From the NCBI RefSeq assembly GCF_945859685.1, contig NC_079148.1, positions 54,322,421-54,386,420 of the forward strand: 64,000 nt of DNA, written 5' to 3'. The translations under genes were made by a program, and so were the position numbers. Under the pieces are notes generated by a model. It was not told the origin of the DNA, made no database searches, and worked only from the letters and a program-made list of their open reading frames with translations. The DNA comes from Eupeodes corollae (lineage: Eukaryota > Arthropoda > Insecta > Diptera > Syrphidae). Positions 33,734-45,541 of this stretch are shown here, piece after piece (position 1 is the stretch's first letter; every line of letters begins with the position of its first letter).

Positions 33734-35462
33734 CTCCACCCCGTCAAATTTTCGGTCGATAAGTCTTCTTCCGTGCATCAGCAAAGTTTTCGAAAAGATC
33801 ATCAATAGGTCTCTGCCTAAGTGGGCTGCGGACAATAAAATAATTCCGGATAAAAAGTTCGGGTTCAAGGCGGGTCATGACACAATTCATGCTGCGTCTA
33901 AACTAGTGTCTGATATCCAATGGAATAAATTAAAACAACAATGCACAAGTTCTGTTCTGGTTGATTTGGAAAAGGCTTTTGACACCGTATTTTTAGAGAG
34001 TCTTCACCTAATTGCCCAACTATAATAGACTTAGCCGAAAGTAAGCTAATGTCAAAGAACGAAAAGTTACCAGAAGCTATCGTCAAAACAAAAAGTAACT
34101 ATAATGGATTCAAGTAACTTAAGCAAATTTGACATTTGCCTAAGCTTGATCCATTTAAATGGGGTTTGCGTAATTCCGCGAAAGTTAGCGAAATTGAACG
34201 AAACTGAGCAGGAAGTCTATTATGGTAAGTGACATATAAGGCTGCGTATTGGTTTGTTCCCTTAAGCTGGCTTAAGCTCGGTTAAGTCTATTATAGTTGG
34301 GCCTTAAAACTGAGCAGGCTTGGAATAAGCAAGCCATTGTTGTATATACTTTATGATATGCTTAACAGTAGAAAGTTTGTTGTCAAAAGTGGGAACTACT
34401 TCTACTACAACATTCTTAATTAAAAATAGTCTTCAAGCCGATTCTCTTCAGCATTTACACCAGCGATCTGATAGGTATTCTTGCAAAGGCAATTGCGGAC
34501 GCCGACGATCTAATTGCGTACAGAACGGCCCGAAAGGTTAAGGTTATTAGAATTCTCTTGCAGCGTGATTTCGACAAGATTCAGCGATATTGCGACGACT
34601 GGAAACTGAAAATAATTATCCAGAAGGCGGAGACAATTCTGTTCCGGACTCCGTTGGCTAGGGCCATTCGAGCAACAATTGGTTCAAGATGGTCATCGCT
34701 GATCTTCACGGGCAGCCATTAGCAAGCAAAAGTAAAGGGAAGTATCTGGTTACATCAGTATTTATATTTCGACGGACATATAAATGCTGCACTGACCAGG
34801 GCCAGAGGAGCCTTCGCTCTGACGAAACAGTTGTTTTGAGCAGTCGGCTTGACCCTAGCCCTAGCTTGCTACATGGCCCTCATACAACCGATGATCGTTC
34901 ATGGTTGTCCTGTGTGGTTCAACGTTGCCCCTTCCCAGATGGAGAAGTTTCGGGTGTTCGAGCGGCGGTGTTTACGACTCTGTACCGGCTTATATCGAAC
35001 AGCCGAATTTTCTTACGTGCATTACTGTTCCAACGAGGTCCTATACAACTGGAATCAACAGAATCGAAAATTTCGTGGTTAAACTCGTTCGAGGTCACAT
35101 TGCTTAATTCCACCAGGAGCATTCCTCTTTTTAGATAGATGCGGTCTGATACAGGATAGATTGGCAGTTCCGCCAATCTACCGAGTCAGACGACGAACCG
35201 TGCATAGGCGGCTCATGTACAGTATGGACGTTTAAGGACCTTATTTTAAGTAGTTTTTAAGTAAAAATATAAAAGGATATTAGTTTTTTTTTTAAATTTT
35301 CTAATGAAGGAAGAATTAACTATGTATTATTGCTTAATTTAGAGTGTCCGTAAGGAAGCAGTAAGTTAGTTGTAAGTTATGAATAACTAGGCTAGTTTTA
35401 TGAATTTTTGTCCAGCTTTAAGATAATTTTAAGAACAATGAATAAAAATGAATTTAAAAAAT
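33734..35462 (+). mobile_element. Jockey-type LINE inserted in the SINE
   Basis: 5'-truncated. RT starts at FRSISLLPCISKVFEKIINR (33740) and passes LVDLEKAFDTV (motif A, 33960), where a MITE interrupts it. It resumes near 34430 with AIADADDLIAYRT, a degenerate FADD box, and RCLRLCTGLYR at 34960, with several frame breaks. The 3' UTR includes a segment at 35333-35462 that also occurs alone at 50750-50886. It ends AATAAAAATGAATTTAAAAA. Flanked by a 13-bp duplication of SINE sequence with two mismatches: GTGCGTTGAACTG (33721-33733) and GTGCATTGGACTG (35463-35475). Confidence 0.88.
34012..34304. mobile_element. Harbinger-type MITE inserted in the LINE
   Basis: 293 bp with 25-bp terminal inverted repeats. 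The left arm is GCCCAACTATAATAGACTTA then GCCGA, and the right arm is the complement with one mismatch. TAA flanks both sides (34009-34011 and 34305-34307), the 3-bp TWA duplication typical of PIF/Harbinger. It has no coding content and separates RT motif A from the FADD box of the host LINE. Confidence 0.75.
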
Positions 35463-35641
35463 GTGCATTGGACTGTCATGCAAGGGGTCTTGGGTTCAAT
35501 CCCTGTCTATGCCAACTAACTTACGAGGAATGGACAAATATTTCAAGGGTAGTTTTTGTCATGAAAAGTGCTTTCTCAAATCAGCCGTTTGGATTCGACA
35601 TATAAACTATAGGTCCCTTCTTATTTATTTACATGCTTCAA

Positions 35642-35962
35642 TGCATACAAACACACTTTTGAGTCGACTTGAATGGTAGCAGAATACACCTTCTCGGTCG
35701 GTAATAGTAAAACTGGTGATACAATTTGAACGACTAAGCAGCTGTATCCCGTAGTTTTGATAAAAATCCACGTTAGTTGATTTCTCGTAGATCCTTTATG
35801 AGGAAATCGTTTATTTTCCGCCAACTTAAACCTGTGAAAATGCAACTTTTATAATAACTTTCGTAAATAAATATTAACCCAAACATGAATTAAGGACAAA
35901 ACTTAAATTGAATTTTATTATAATTTAACAATAAACTGACATTTATAGAACATTACAACATT
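35642..35962. other. Downstream of the lipocalin gene
   Basis: Contains the lipocalin 3' UTR on the minus strand. The complement of AATAAA lies at 35914-35919, 44 bp beyond the stop. Otherwise no feature. Confidence 0.45.
35914..35919 (-). terminator. Polyadenylation signal of the lipocalin gene
   Basis: AATAAA on the minus strand, about 44 bp after the stop codon. Confidence 0.6.
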
Positions 35963-38900
35963 TCAGTGTTTATTTATAATTTTAAATATATTTTTTGGGA
36001 ATTTTCGACCATTCACAACATAAGTATAAGGTGTTTCATTGGCACTTTCACTGAGTTCATTACAGGAACTCTGATTTATAGGAAACATGAAGGACAAATC
36101 TATGTCATATCTAGGTAGCTTCTCTCTGTAAATTAAAAATGGTATAAATGTCTTTTGTTCATAAATTAAGTCAATTTGCTTACCTTAGAAAAGTAATAAC
36201 ATTATCGCCTAGAGTTGGTTCACGTGATAAAAGTAAGGCTGATAAATATCTAGGTGATTTATTTTTTTCCGCACAATGCATTATCAAACCCCAACTTTTG
36301 TAGTCTGTATCCAATATGTAAGTGTTGTAAATTCCTTCATCTTAAAATTTTAAAAAATAAAATTACATAAGTTTAACTTTTTGATAGAAATCGTCCCGTT
36401 TCCTCAAGATCCTCGTATCTACAAAACCCATATTTTTGAAGCATGTAAGACAACCGATGATAAACTCAATTTTTGTTTGCTTTAATTAAATCGAAAAAAA
36501 CTTCAAAATTGCTTTTGAAAACTATAAATTAAATTTTGTAGATATATTCGTGGTTCAAGAAGAAGAGGGATGAAATGAATTTATGTTAAACTTACAAATA
36601 TCTTCTGTGTGCATCCAATGTGCAGGAACATCGAAATCAGGAATCATCCAAGTTATATTTCCTTGGAGTTTTTCTTTTAGGGGATCCTCAGCATAAATGT
36701 ATGTAAAGTCCATTGTTACCTTTTCGTTTATGGTTAACGAGTGAAAAGATTTAAAAAATAGATAAGCTTAAAATATAGGTCTGTTTTGTAAAAAAAATAA
36801 ACATCAATAACTACATTTTTATTACTCAAAATTTAAAATTTTCTTTTCTAAAAAACCCTTTGACCTGTGGATTGTTATTCTTTATATTGTTTTTGAACGT
36901 ATAAAGTTTGCTTCAATAAGAAAGTGCAACACTGCCCTTGAAAGATCAAGCAAGTGAATTTCCTTTTACTTTCTTTGTTCTCAAAATGTTTATTCACATT
37001 ATAATTTTACAGCATTCCAGAAATGCAAATTTTATGACAATTATGAACTACGAGAAAGGTCAAAGAAACAAAAGATCTGGTCAAAAATTAAAATTCTTAT
37101 CAATCTTTAAACTAAAACATTTAGTTCAACTGTCTTCTCTTGGACAGCATTCCACTTTCTAAGTCCACCTTTGTGACAACCTTTAAAGAAAACACAATAC
37201 ACTATTTTGTTGTTCGTGTCTTCTGTGTACCCTATATTAAACCAAAATTATTATTCAATCACTGTTTTGCCAAGAAAAGACTCGACTGAAAACTTTCATC
37301 CAAGAATTCAAATTCTAGTTAAAAAATAAAGACATAAAATAATCAAGAAAAACTATGCACGCATCTCACAAACTCATTCCAAATATCAAAACGAACAAAA
37401 AACCATACACTTTGGATCTTTGTTGCAAGTGAAAGAAGAACCTGACCACAATACCAAAATAAAAACTTCGATTTCTACTTTTATGGCTTTTTTTCTGTTT
37501 TACAAAAAGCCACAAAAATAATAAAAATCAAGAATAGTTTAATTTAGATTGCGGAAATGACATATTATCCATATGGCACCTCCAATAGCATCGATGTTTA
37601 TTTAACATTTCAAATATTTATGTACTTACATGCTGATCTTGATCCGAGAAAGTAAAATGACTCTGCATGCAAGCGTATTCGGGCAGCTCCTCAGATGATG
37701 CATAATATTGGACGACATACCAAAATCCCATCATTGATTCCAAATCAAAATTTCGTATGGCCTTCACCTGTTGATAGGTATCATAAGAAAAAGGAGGCAA
37801 TACATTAAAAGAGTACTCTTGTTAAGTCAAGACAGAGTGGTGGGCATAAATCAGTTCACTCTGTTCAAAAAATGAACGGAATGTATGTGGAGCCCCAAAT
37901 AAATCCATCATCAACTTCTTCGTCAGCAAAGAACCAGAAAGAACATAGACCATCTGCAAAAATCGGGTATTTTGAGAAGAGTGGTTTCACCCGAAAACCC
38001 AACGTGCATAATAAAGTACCCATTAAAAGTGTGTGTTGGTAATTTAAATTCGAATTCGGGCTGCAAGCTTGGATCTTTTTCCCATCATGTGAATTTCACC
38101 AATATTAAAAGTTGGAATTTTGAAATTGAGGTGAAATACGAGTTAAATAATAAAGTGCTAATACGCCATATCGTATTTGTAATAAAATCAAGAAACAAAT
38201 TTAAAAACTTATTAATAAAATTTTATTTTTGTTTTAATATTTTCTTATTTAGCAGACATTTAAAAATAAAGAAATTACAGGTTAAGTTATTTTGTGGTTT
38301 AGAAAGTAGAAAATGTTTGTATGTTATCTTGAATCTTGTACATTTTGGGTGGATCTTGGCTATAACTTGAGTAATGTTGGTTTTTAGTTTGGAGATTGTT
38401 TGCGAAAAGATGGTCTTTTGACCCTCTGAAAAAATGTACCGGTGTCAGATCTTATAAGCATCTAAAGTCACCATCATTTATCATCCCGGTTCCCCTTTTG
38501 TCAAAGAAAGATGAGAACGTGTTAAAATGCTTCGAAAGAAACATTTTTTGGTTGCGTTGCTATACACGTACTTAGAGAGTGAAGGAGAAGATAAATCAAG
38601 ACTCCAGTCCGGTAGGTGTTCAAATTTAATCCTGAGGGACGGCAAAGTAGAGATAGGTGGCACCCCTAGCTGGGAGAGGACCTACACCAACTTGGAGTGC
38701 GAAACTAAAGGCAGATGGCTAGGGACCGAGCTGGCTGGAGATGCTTGTTGGTTGAGGTCAGATCCATCCCAGAATGTTGCGCCACCTCAAGTATAAATAA
38801 GTAAGTCCGAGAACAAGGGCCTAGTGACTGACAACTCTCAACCATTACTGTGTGCGAGTACTGTTGTCATGGACGGAAGGCACTTACAGTATTAAGCCGA

Positions 38901-41390
38901 ATCCGAACGGCTAATTTGAGAAAGCACTTTTCATGACAAGATTTACTCTTGGAGAATTTGTCAATTCCTCGCAAGAGGCAGTACCCATGGAAGAACTTTA
39001 GGTGGCATAGGCAGGGATCGAACCCAAGACTTATCGCATGACAGTCCAACGCACTAACCATCATGCCACGGGTACTACAAAAAATCTTGAAATTACATAA
39101 TTTTTTTTTTTACAAAACAAAACTGTCAGTTGAGATTTTTTTAAATTCATATTAATTTTATATAAGGGCATAATTGTGTAGATTATTTGTGTCTGTAAAA
39201 AAACAGTTATTTAAAATCGATATCACCGCTACTCCTTGAGATATGGAGCACAAGAAAAATGTACAGTATCTCTGTAAAAATTTTGAATTTAGAATCTAGA
39301 AACTTTAAATCGCGTTCAGAAAGATCAAAAAGTCAATTCGAAAAGATTATTATAATAATTTCCCACTTAAATGTAGAAAAAATTACAAAAATACCTATGT
39401 GATACTTAGGTTACGGATAAGGGCCCAGTTATATCTATCATTGCTTTTCATCGTTGAACATTTTGTTCTGTGATTTAAAAGCAATTAAGAAAGACAAATT
39501 TGTTTTGTTTGGTGTCAAAATGAAGCTGATCGGTTTAGCATTTTTGTACTAAAAAAATACATTATTTAACCCAAAACTTTGCATTTAGGGGCCAGTTATA
39601 GCTTTCATTGAAATCGTGCGGGAAAAATGTTTGAAAATATATTTGAGGGTTTTTCCCTTTGATTAGAAATGAAAATCATATATTGATCGATCCGAAATCA
39701 CACAAGGAGATTATTTGACAAAATTGTAATTGCACATTTACTTTTTTCTAAAAATGCGTTTTTCTATTTTCCGGAAATTCATTTTCCTAAACAGCTGATA
39801 CTTTTATGTTCAAAAGTAAAACGAATCGTTCCAATGATTTTTGTTCCAATTCCAATGACAGATTTCTGTCAGTAAAAATTTTTTTGTGGATATCAATCAG
39901 GAAATTTTTTTCAATGATTGAAATTTTTAATATTGCTATAAACGACCTGTCAAAAAAAATATCAATGATAGCTATAACTGACGCCTTATTTTACTTTTTG
40001 TTGTTTAATGATGAAAGCCGTCTCAATAAACAGTTGATTGTTGATCTCCCATTTCGGAACATAATCGTTTCATTTTCTTTTTATTCCCAACTGTTAGTTT
40101 TATTCTCATTGATGAACTCCAGATTGAATCCAATCAGGAAATTAGCATCTAATGACAAAAATTTTCATTGAAAGATATAACCTGTCAAAAAAATTCCAAT
40201 GAATGGTTTCCATTATGAAAACCAATGATTTAAGCTATAACTTGCTCGAACTAAGAAGAATATTTTACTCTTTTTTTTTGACTAAGCGAAATTACACTTA
40301 AATTTATTCAGAGGGGAGGAAGCAACACGCATAATACATATAAATAAAAAAGATAAGAATCAGTGTAAAATTTCTTAGAATCAAATTAAAAGCTGATGAA
40401 ATTCCTCTTGCTTTGCTGCTCTTGTTGTTGTTGCGTCCCATTAGGCACAGTTTCCAGCACATCACTGGATTGCACGATGGGCTCGATTTTAATGTTGTGG
40501 TTTGTGGAGCTCGCTTGATGGTCTCGTCGCGTCTACCTCTTTACCATCGATGCGCCCGTCTTGGGGCTCGGGTTCGCAGTTCGGTTCAGTTTGGTTTCAC
40601 TTCTTCATTTCAGATGCATTTTCTCTTTTTCATCATCTCCTTCCTCCGAGCGACAAACAAGACACAGACTTTTGCACTAACGCACAATAAGAAAAAGTGT
40701 AAAAATAAAGAACACGAATTCAAAATCTCATCATTATGAGGAGAAGCTATAGAAGCTATGCATGAAGCTTGTAGCTGAATAGAAAAAAAAAAAAATCAGC
40801 TTAGCTTATTTTGTGTGTTTGGTTTATTCAAATGATTATTTGCGTGCAAAGTTATGTGCGAGAAGTGAGACACACCTTCAGCTATGTTGACATATATTTT
40901 CTACTTCCTCAGGCCCCTGTCTTCGTTGGTTAGGTTGCGAGCTTGCGAGAGCCGCAGCATTCTTTTACGTTGAGACGAAGACCAAAACCAAGAGTAGAAC
41001 ATCCACGAGCAAAGAAGACGACGGTACACTTCAATTTCATTATGGGCTCTCGACTTTCTGGCGATCTTTCAAATATTTACCGATCCACTCTATACCACGT
41101 GTAGCTGGTATCACGGATGACATTTTTAGCTGGTTTCATTTCATTACGATAAACGAACTCATTTTTGAAGAAAGCGTGCCGATCTTTGAATACACATGGT
41201 TTCAAGGTTAATATATGACCATACCTTGAATGTCCTACGAATATTTTGAATTTAGATAATTGACTTTTCTTACCGCAGGGCACTCAAGCTTGAGATCAGT
41301 TCGACGGGATGACCTTGAAAATCCATACATCCATGGTTCCACAAATGAGACGCACAACAATACCAACAGCACCTGAGTCCTTAAATTCAT
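35963..41390 (-). CDS. karl: Secreted lipocalin (apolipoprotein D/karl-like)
   Basis: Five minus-strand exons: 41390-41274, 37767-37630, 36719-36596, 36340-36184 and 36125-35963, giving 232 residues. Lipocalins carry small hydrophobic ligands in a beta-barrel. The signal peptide is MNLRTQVLLVLLCVSFV. Conserved boxes are G53-x-W55 in MMGFWYVVQYY (SCR1) and TDY at 138-140 in ILDTDYKSWG (SCR2). Four cysteines (37, 72, 149, 200) fit the two disulphides of the ApoD group. NIT near 106 is a possible N-glycosylation site. The start is the first ATG before the leader. Intron 1 is 3.5 kb and filled with transposons. The exon 3 acceptor (AAAAG|GTAACAATG) has a poor pyrimidine tract but the right phase and homology. 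Among fly lipocalins I think karl fits best; GLaz and NLaz differ. The symbol is less certain than the family. Confidence 0.9.
37768..38489. other. 3' part of lipocalin intron 1
   Basis: Mostly AT-rich. A 57-codon + frame at 37873-38046 (MNGMYVEPQINPSSTSSSAK...) has rather protein-like composition but no recognised family. It may be a scrap of a retrotransposon. Confidence 0.3.
38490..38803 (+). mobile_element. 3' end of an RTE-type LINE, same family as 11985-13935
   Basis: Frames read DENVLKCFERNIF near 38508 and GWRCLLVEVRSIPECCA near 38735. The stretch GTGCGAAACTAAAGGCAGAT (38697) through GGCTGGAGATGCTTGTTGGTT lines up with the 3' end of the minus-strand LINE near 12000 over about 70 bp. 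It is directly followed by a SINE in the opposite orientation. Only the last part of the RT and 3' UTR survive. Confidence 0.75.
38804..39077 (-). mobile_element. tRNA-derived SINE, nearly full length
   Basis: Read on the minus strand it begins TAGTACCCGTGGCATGATGG, with an A box like TGGCATGATGG and, 45 bp on, the B box GGGTTCGATCCC. Both are RNA polymerase III internal promoter elements of a tRNA. The body is shared with four other copies in the window. The 3' tail is shortened, ending at GTCCG. Confidence 0.85.
39421..40251. mobile_element. Outer MITE of a nested Harbinger-type pair
   Basis: The left end GGGCCCAGTTATATCTATCA follows TAA (39418-39420). The right end, read in complement, is GAGCAAGTTATAGCTTAAATC, with TAA at 40252-40254. 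The arms match at AGTTATA-CT and ATCATTG-TTTTC but are diverged. Non-coding, AT-rich interior interrupted by the inner element. Confidence 0.5.
39588..39985. mobile_element. Inner MITE, Harbinger-type
   Basis: 398 bp. Left arm GGGGCCAGTTATAGCTTTCA, right arm in complement GGCGTCAGTTATAGCTATCA, with TTA on both sides (39585-39587 and 39986-39988). A TWA duplication with GGG/GGC-starting arms is typical of PIF/Harbinger. No coding content. Confidence 0.65.
40255..41273. other. 5' part of lipocalin intron 1, with less AT-rich islands
   Basis: Two relatively GC-rich stretches (40400-40680 and 40900-41060) stand out from the AT-rich surroundings. Both strands are open over 40410-40740. The minus frame reads KIEPIVQSSDVLETVPNGTQ then QQQEQQSKRNF before a stop, protein-like but unassigned. 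No splice-supported gene model could be made. Confidence 0.3.
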
Positions 41391-42269
41391 ACTCGTATTA
41401 TTTGATTTTATCACTATAACTTAAATTTTTAAGGAACAGTAATAATTTTTATTCCGAATTAATCAAAATTCTGAATGAAACTATATTCTTGTTGCGCAGC
41501 AAATTATGTTCTTACTCTTATCAGCAATAAACTTGTGGACTGCTTCCGCCGTTGCGGTCGGTCGCTCGTCGTCGACATTGTTGGCTTATTTTTAGATATC
41601 GAAGAGTTGAATTCTGTGCCCTATAATACTGGAGCAAGTTGAAAACATTTTTCTTTCTCCGACTCCGACAATCAGTCTGGAGTTATTTCTTGCTTAAGCA
41701 TCATCAGAACGAAAGGAACAATCTCTGCTGCTGCAGATCGCGAATTAAGTGGGAGATGATGAATTACTTTACACTTGCTTTTAAACGTGTGGGTATATAT
41801 GTAGATATGTATATACTATGCGTTTATAATTTAGTTTAGGTTTAATTTGTTTTTTTTTTTTTTTTTTAATATATTTTAATTAAAACGAAAGCGTTTGTGA
41901 TTATACAATTTTCAAGATGTTTGAATTAATGTCCAGTATTTTTGTACCTAACTAGATAAGACGTATAATTATGTTTACAAGAAAAGTTCCGGATGATACA
42001 GTCATCTATGATACAGTCAAACCCGTTTAGATGGACAGACTTGAAGAAATTTTATAAAGTTTCCCTTTTTGTTGTTTTTCCAAAAATGTTTGCGAAGGAC
42101 TTAGTACTGGTTTGCATTGTTTTCCAATTTCCAATTCCAATTCGAATTTTTCATTTTGATATTTAAAACAACGAGTAGTTTTTGAAATAAGTCAATAGAT
42201 AGCTTGAGATATTGTCTTAACAGAACTTTAAAAGCTGTAAGACATAATACCGTTTGTAAAATAATAAGT
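41391..42269. other. Upstream of the lipocalin gene
   Basis: Lipocalin promoter and 5' UTR region on the minus strand, with no certain TATA box. A run of about eighteen T lies at 41850-41868. No other gene was recognised. Confidence 0.35.
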
Positions 42270-42514
42270 AAATTAGGTGGCGAAACTAACTTACAACTCC
42301 CAACCATTCCTGTGTGAGAGAACTGTTACCAGGGATGAAGAGCACCTACAGTTTTAAGCCGAATCCAAACGGCTAATTTGAGAAAGCACTTTTCATGACA
42401 AGAATTAATCTAAGAGGATCTGTCAATTCCTCGCGAGAGGCAGTACCCGTGAAAAAAACTTTAAGCGGTACAGGCTGGGATTGAATCCAAGACCTCTGGC
42501 ATGATAGGGTACTA
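42270..42514 (-). mobile_element. tRNA-derived SINE copy, head partly deleted
   Basis: Same family as the copies at 38.8 and 51.3 kb. The B box is GGATTCAATCCC; the A-box region is shortened so that GTACC joins directly to CTATCATGCC. The flanks CCGTTTGT (42251) and GACGTTTGT (42519) may be the target duplication. Confidence 0.8.
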
Positions 42515-45361
42515 CAATGACGTTTGTGGTATGCCTTATTTCGACGAGGCATCGGCAAAACCGGTTTTTGCACCAAAACAGCGGCAGTATTCTCGGTTAT
42601 TCTTGACTTAAAACACAATTGCATTATTCAGATCACTTTTTTGTAACAACAGCTCGATGGGGCTTGACGACGATCCAAAAGTGTTTTTAGAGTAAAAATA
42701 TTTACATCATATTTGACAATTCTAATGCGCTGCTGACGCGTATTTTGTTTTAGTAATGGCGTATAGTTATTACTTTTAATATGATGAAAGCTTCAAAAGT
42801 AATAGCTGCCCATATGACGTGTTATTCAAATTAAGATCCTTTATTGCAAACAATTTAGAATCTGCTGCAGCAGTGGAATTAGAGGGTAGATGCGGAAGTT
42901 GAAGTTTCAGCATGTTTAACAATAATTATTTAATTTGTCTACAAATATAAATATAAAACAAAGCTTAAACCTTCAGCATAATATCGAAAGTTCTGCCATT
43001 ACAAACCTTTTGTTATCAACTTGTCCTCAAATTTGAAAACAAAATAAAAAGGACCCGGTTAGACCTTTGGTAACCTGCTTCATGATAAAACAAAATGGAA
43101 CTTAATATTGACCAACAATATATTATTATGTACACTTAGTTAACAGCTTCATAGTTCGTATAAAGCTCTTCCGTTTGTGTCCATTTTCAAGGCACGAACG
43201 ACCGTCGATGCACGACAATGCTAGTTTTCCTCCTCCCATTTTGCCTATAGGAACATTGAAAACCCCACCCCATTGAAGTGGCAATACGAAACGAATGCGT
43301 GCGTATAATAAAGTTAACTATATTATAGAGTGCGTTAGATCGGCAATATTTTTTATCCTAACCATATACGAGTTGCAAAGCAAAAGGAACTATTTGACGA
43401 CGACGACGAAGATCGTTACAGATCTCGTCTATATGAGAAGTTGCGTGCATGGTCAAGATTTATATACATGCAGCAAATATGGGTTAAGAGGTCTGTAAAC
43501 TCTTTTAGAATAAGTTGGTACAGTTTTCGATGTTAGCGACATATTGAATAGAAGCAATAGGATTTTCTTTTCGAACTTGATGTTTATAGTTTTTCCTTTT
43601 CTAGTTTCTTTTTTTCCTGTCTTCTTCGTTTCTTTATTTATATACATATTTATTATGTATGAAAGGAAAATATTTTTTGTTCAATTCAATTCGGAAAAAT
43701 CATAACGTCCGTCCGTTAAAAAAAATTCATAAGGGTCGTCTAGTTTATTCTAATTCAGTTAATTGCTGTTTCCAACCAAAAGGTTCTCAAATATTTCAAA
43801 GCAAGTTCCGGAAATTTTGAAATTGTTAAGCAGAGCCTTACCATCACTTACAGTAGGTAGGTATGATGACAATGATAATCATGATCACTGATATCGATCA
43901 CACATCGCTATATTAGAGTCTTAGCCATCTCTAAGCCATCTCTTTCCATGTATAAACCTAAAAGGTAAAGGTGGATATTTTTTGACATTGATTGACTTGC
44001 AAAGGCTTTACTATAACCTTTCTTATCTTCATTTTTTTTGTTTGGACTCTCATCAGATATCTACTTAAATTCGCAAAAAGTGAGTGAAACGTAACGCGAA
44101 AATGTGACAAGTTAATGGTCAAGTTCTAATCCGCATTGAATTATACGACCTACATTTTTTCGCACTCACCAAATGGACGGTCGTATACTAATGTATGTGC
44201 AAGTGGTTTTTTCTTTTTTATTGGAGAAATATCACACAAAATTTATGATGTTTACGGTGTATAATGTCTGTCTGTCTGGGATGGCTGTATCATATGGTAT
44301 AGGTATATCTATACTTAGCTGTAATCAATGACCGGACATCATGACTTTTGTGTTGGAAAAACTGGAAAGTGAATTTTTAGCGACTTTTTTGTATCAAGGA
44401 CGTAATCGGATTGGAGAATGAAGACTTGGTCTTGAATATTTCAAATAATATAATTTATATTAAATTAGTTCCTTAGAAATTGAGTATTTTTTTACTATGA
44501 AAAGGGTTTGTCAATGATATGGTTAATTTGCAATAGTCTACTATTTATAGACAGCTGTCATTTTTTGAAGTTAAAAAACAATAAAACGACACGAATCAAA
44601 GTTGTTAAAATCCATTTAAAAAATTATGAACAAGCCCAGGTTTGTCAATTCGTCATTACTTTTTGGAGTTATGCATTCCACAAACGGTATCTACCCGTTT
44701 TTTGCTTAAAGACGTAGGCGCAACATTTTAAACAAGCTATCGTTAAGGGCTTGATAATTTACTAGTTAGAAATTTGCTTAATATTGAGCAATTTAATAAT
44801 GGAGTCCAAAACTTTAAACCTTTGTTAACTAGTAAATTGCTAATTGCATTTTAGTACAAAATGAGTATCTAAACCTGTCTAAAAAATTACAGTTTGTGTT
44901 GGACTGTACCATTCGAACCACTGCGCTTATAAGAACAAGGATTTAGCAAAGTGACAAAAGTTAATGTAACAATTCCGTGGTTTTAACTTTAGCAGATTGT
45001 TATAGTAGATAGGGAGGTATTAAAATCGTTTAAAATTAGCTTAATCGTGTAAAATTTTGCGCCATCGATTAAACTTTAGTATAAACACTGATCTCAAGTC
45101 AAATATTTTGATTATAGTTCTATCAAAACATCATCGTTAGTGATAAGGTCCAATTTCACTTCGGACGATTCTTCAATAGGCAGAATTGAAGTATTTTGGA
45201 TTAGGAAAATACTTTTAAAGCTTCAGTGTTTGATGTGGGTTTTGGGCTGGCGGATGGTGTGAGTCTGGCGGAACTGTAATGTAGAAAACTCGAGCTTTCT
45301 ATAAAATAGACAAATAAATTTTTGTAACATTCATTACATTTTTTTTACTTGGCTTTTGTCA
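42515..45361. other. AT-rich intergenic DNA
   Basis: No gene could be supported. Open frames are short and AT-driven. Stretches near 43190-43300 are less AT-rich but carry no recognisable motif. Confidence 0.35.
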
Positions 45362-45541
45362 ATATATTCAATATAGGTTTTTATCAAACATGGCATTACG
45401 ATGGTAGAGAACTCGAAGAAAGTGGGTCCCCCGATTCCGTCCGTCTGTCTGTCTGTCCTCGCTCCTTCAGCCCACAACATTCGGTCGATTGAGTTCAAAC
45501 TTCGAAGTAAAGGTTTGAAGCAGATTCTCCTCAGGCGTTTT
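45362..45541 (+). repeat. Short dispersed repeat (CTGT-rich), copy 1
   Basis: Shares GGCATTACGATGGTAGAGAA, GTGGGTCC, a GTCTGTCTGTCTGTC run and GGTCGATTGAGTTCAAACTT with a second copy at 45780-45960. A third, inverted part-copy is at 51110-51190. Unclassified. Confidence 0.65.

Larger units (their letters stand above)
33697..35629 (+). mobile_element. tRNA-derived SINE split by a nested LINE
   Basis: The SINE head (TAGTACCCGTAGCGTGATGG, then TTAGTGCGTTG) occupies 33697-33733. The body resumes at 35476 (TCATGCAAGGGGTCTTGGG, B box GGGTTCAATCCC) and runs to a TTATTTATT tail at 35629. The whole is flanked by a perfect 12-bp duplication, TACATGCTTCAA, at 33685-33696 and 35630-35641. This proves its ends. 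Confidence 0.85.

Noticed and set aside
38990..39077. tRNA-like A and B boxes
   Set aside because: The sequence continues into a repeated SINE body and lacks a full cloverleaf, so it is a SINE head, not a functional tRNA gene. The same applies at 33.7, 42.5 and 51.6 kb.
40413..40739. 108-codon + frame starting MLLLLLLRP
   Set aside because: It opens on a leucine run from CTT/TTG repeats, with no domain and no splice evidence. The region is described as a GC-enriched island only.
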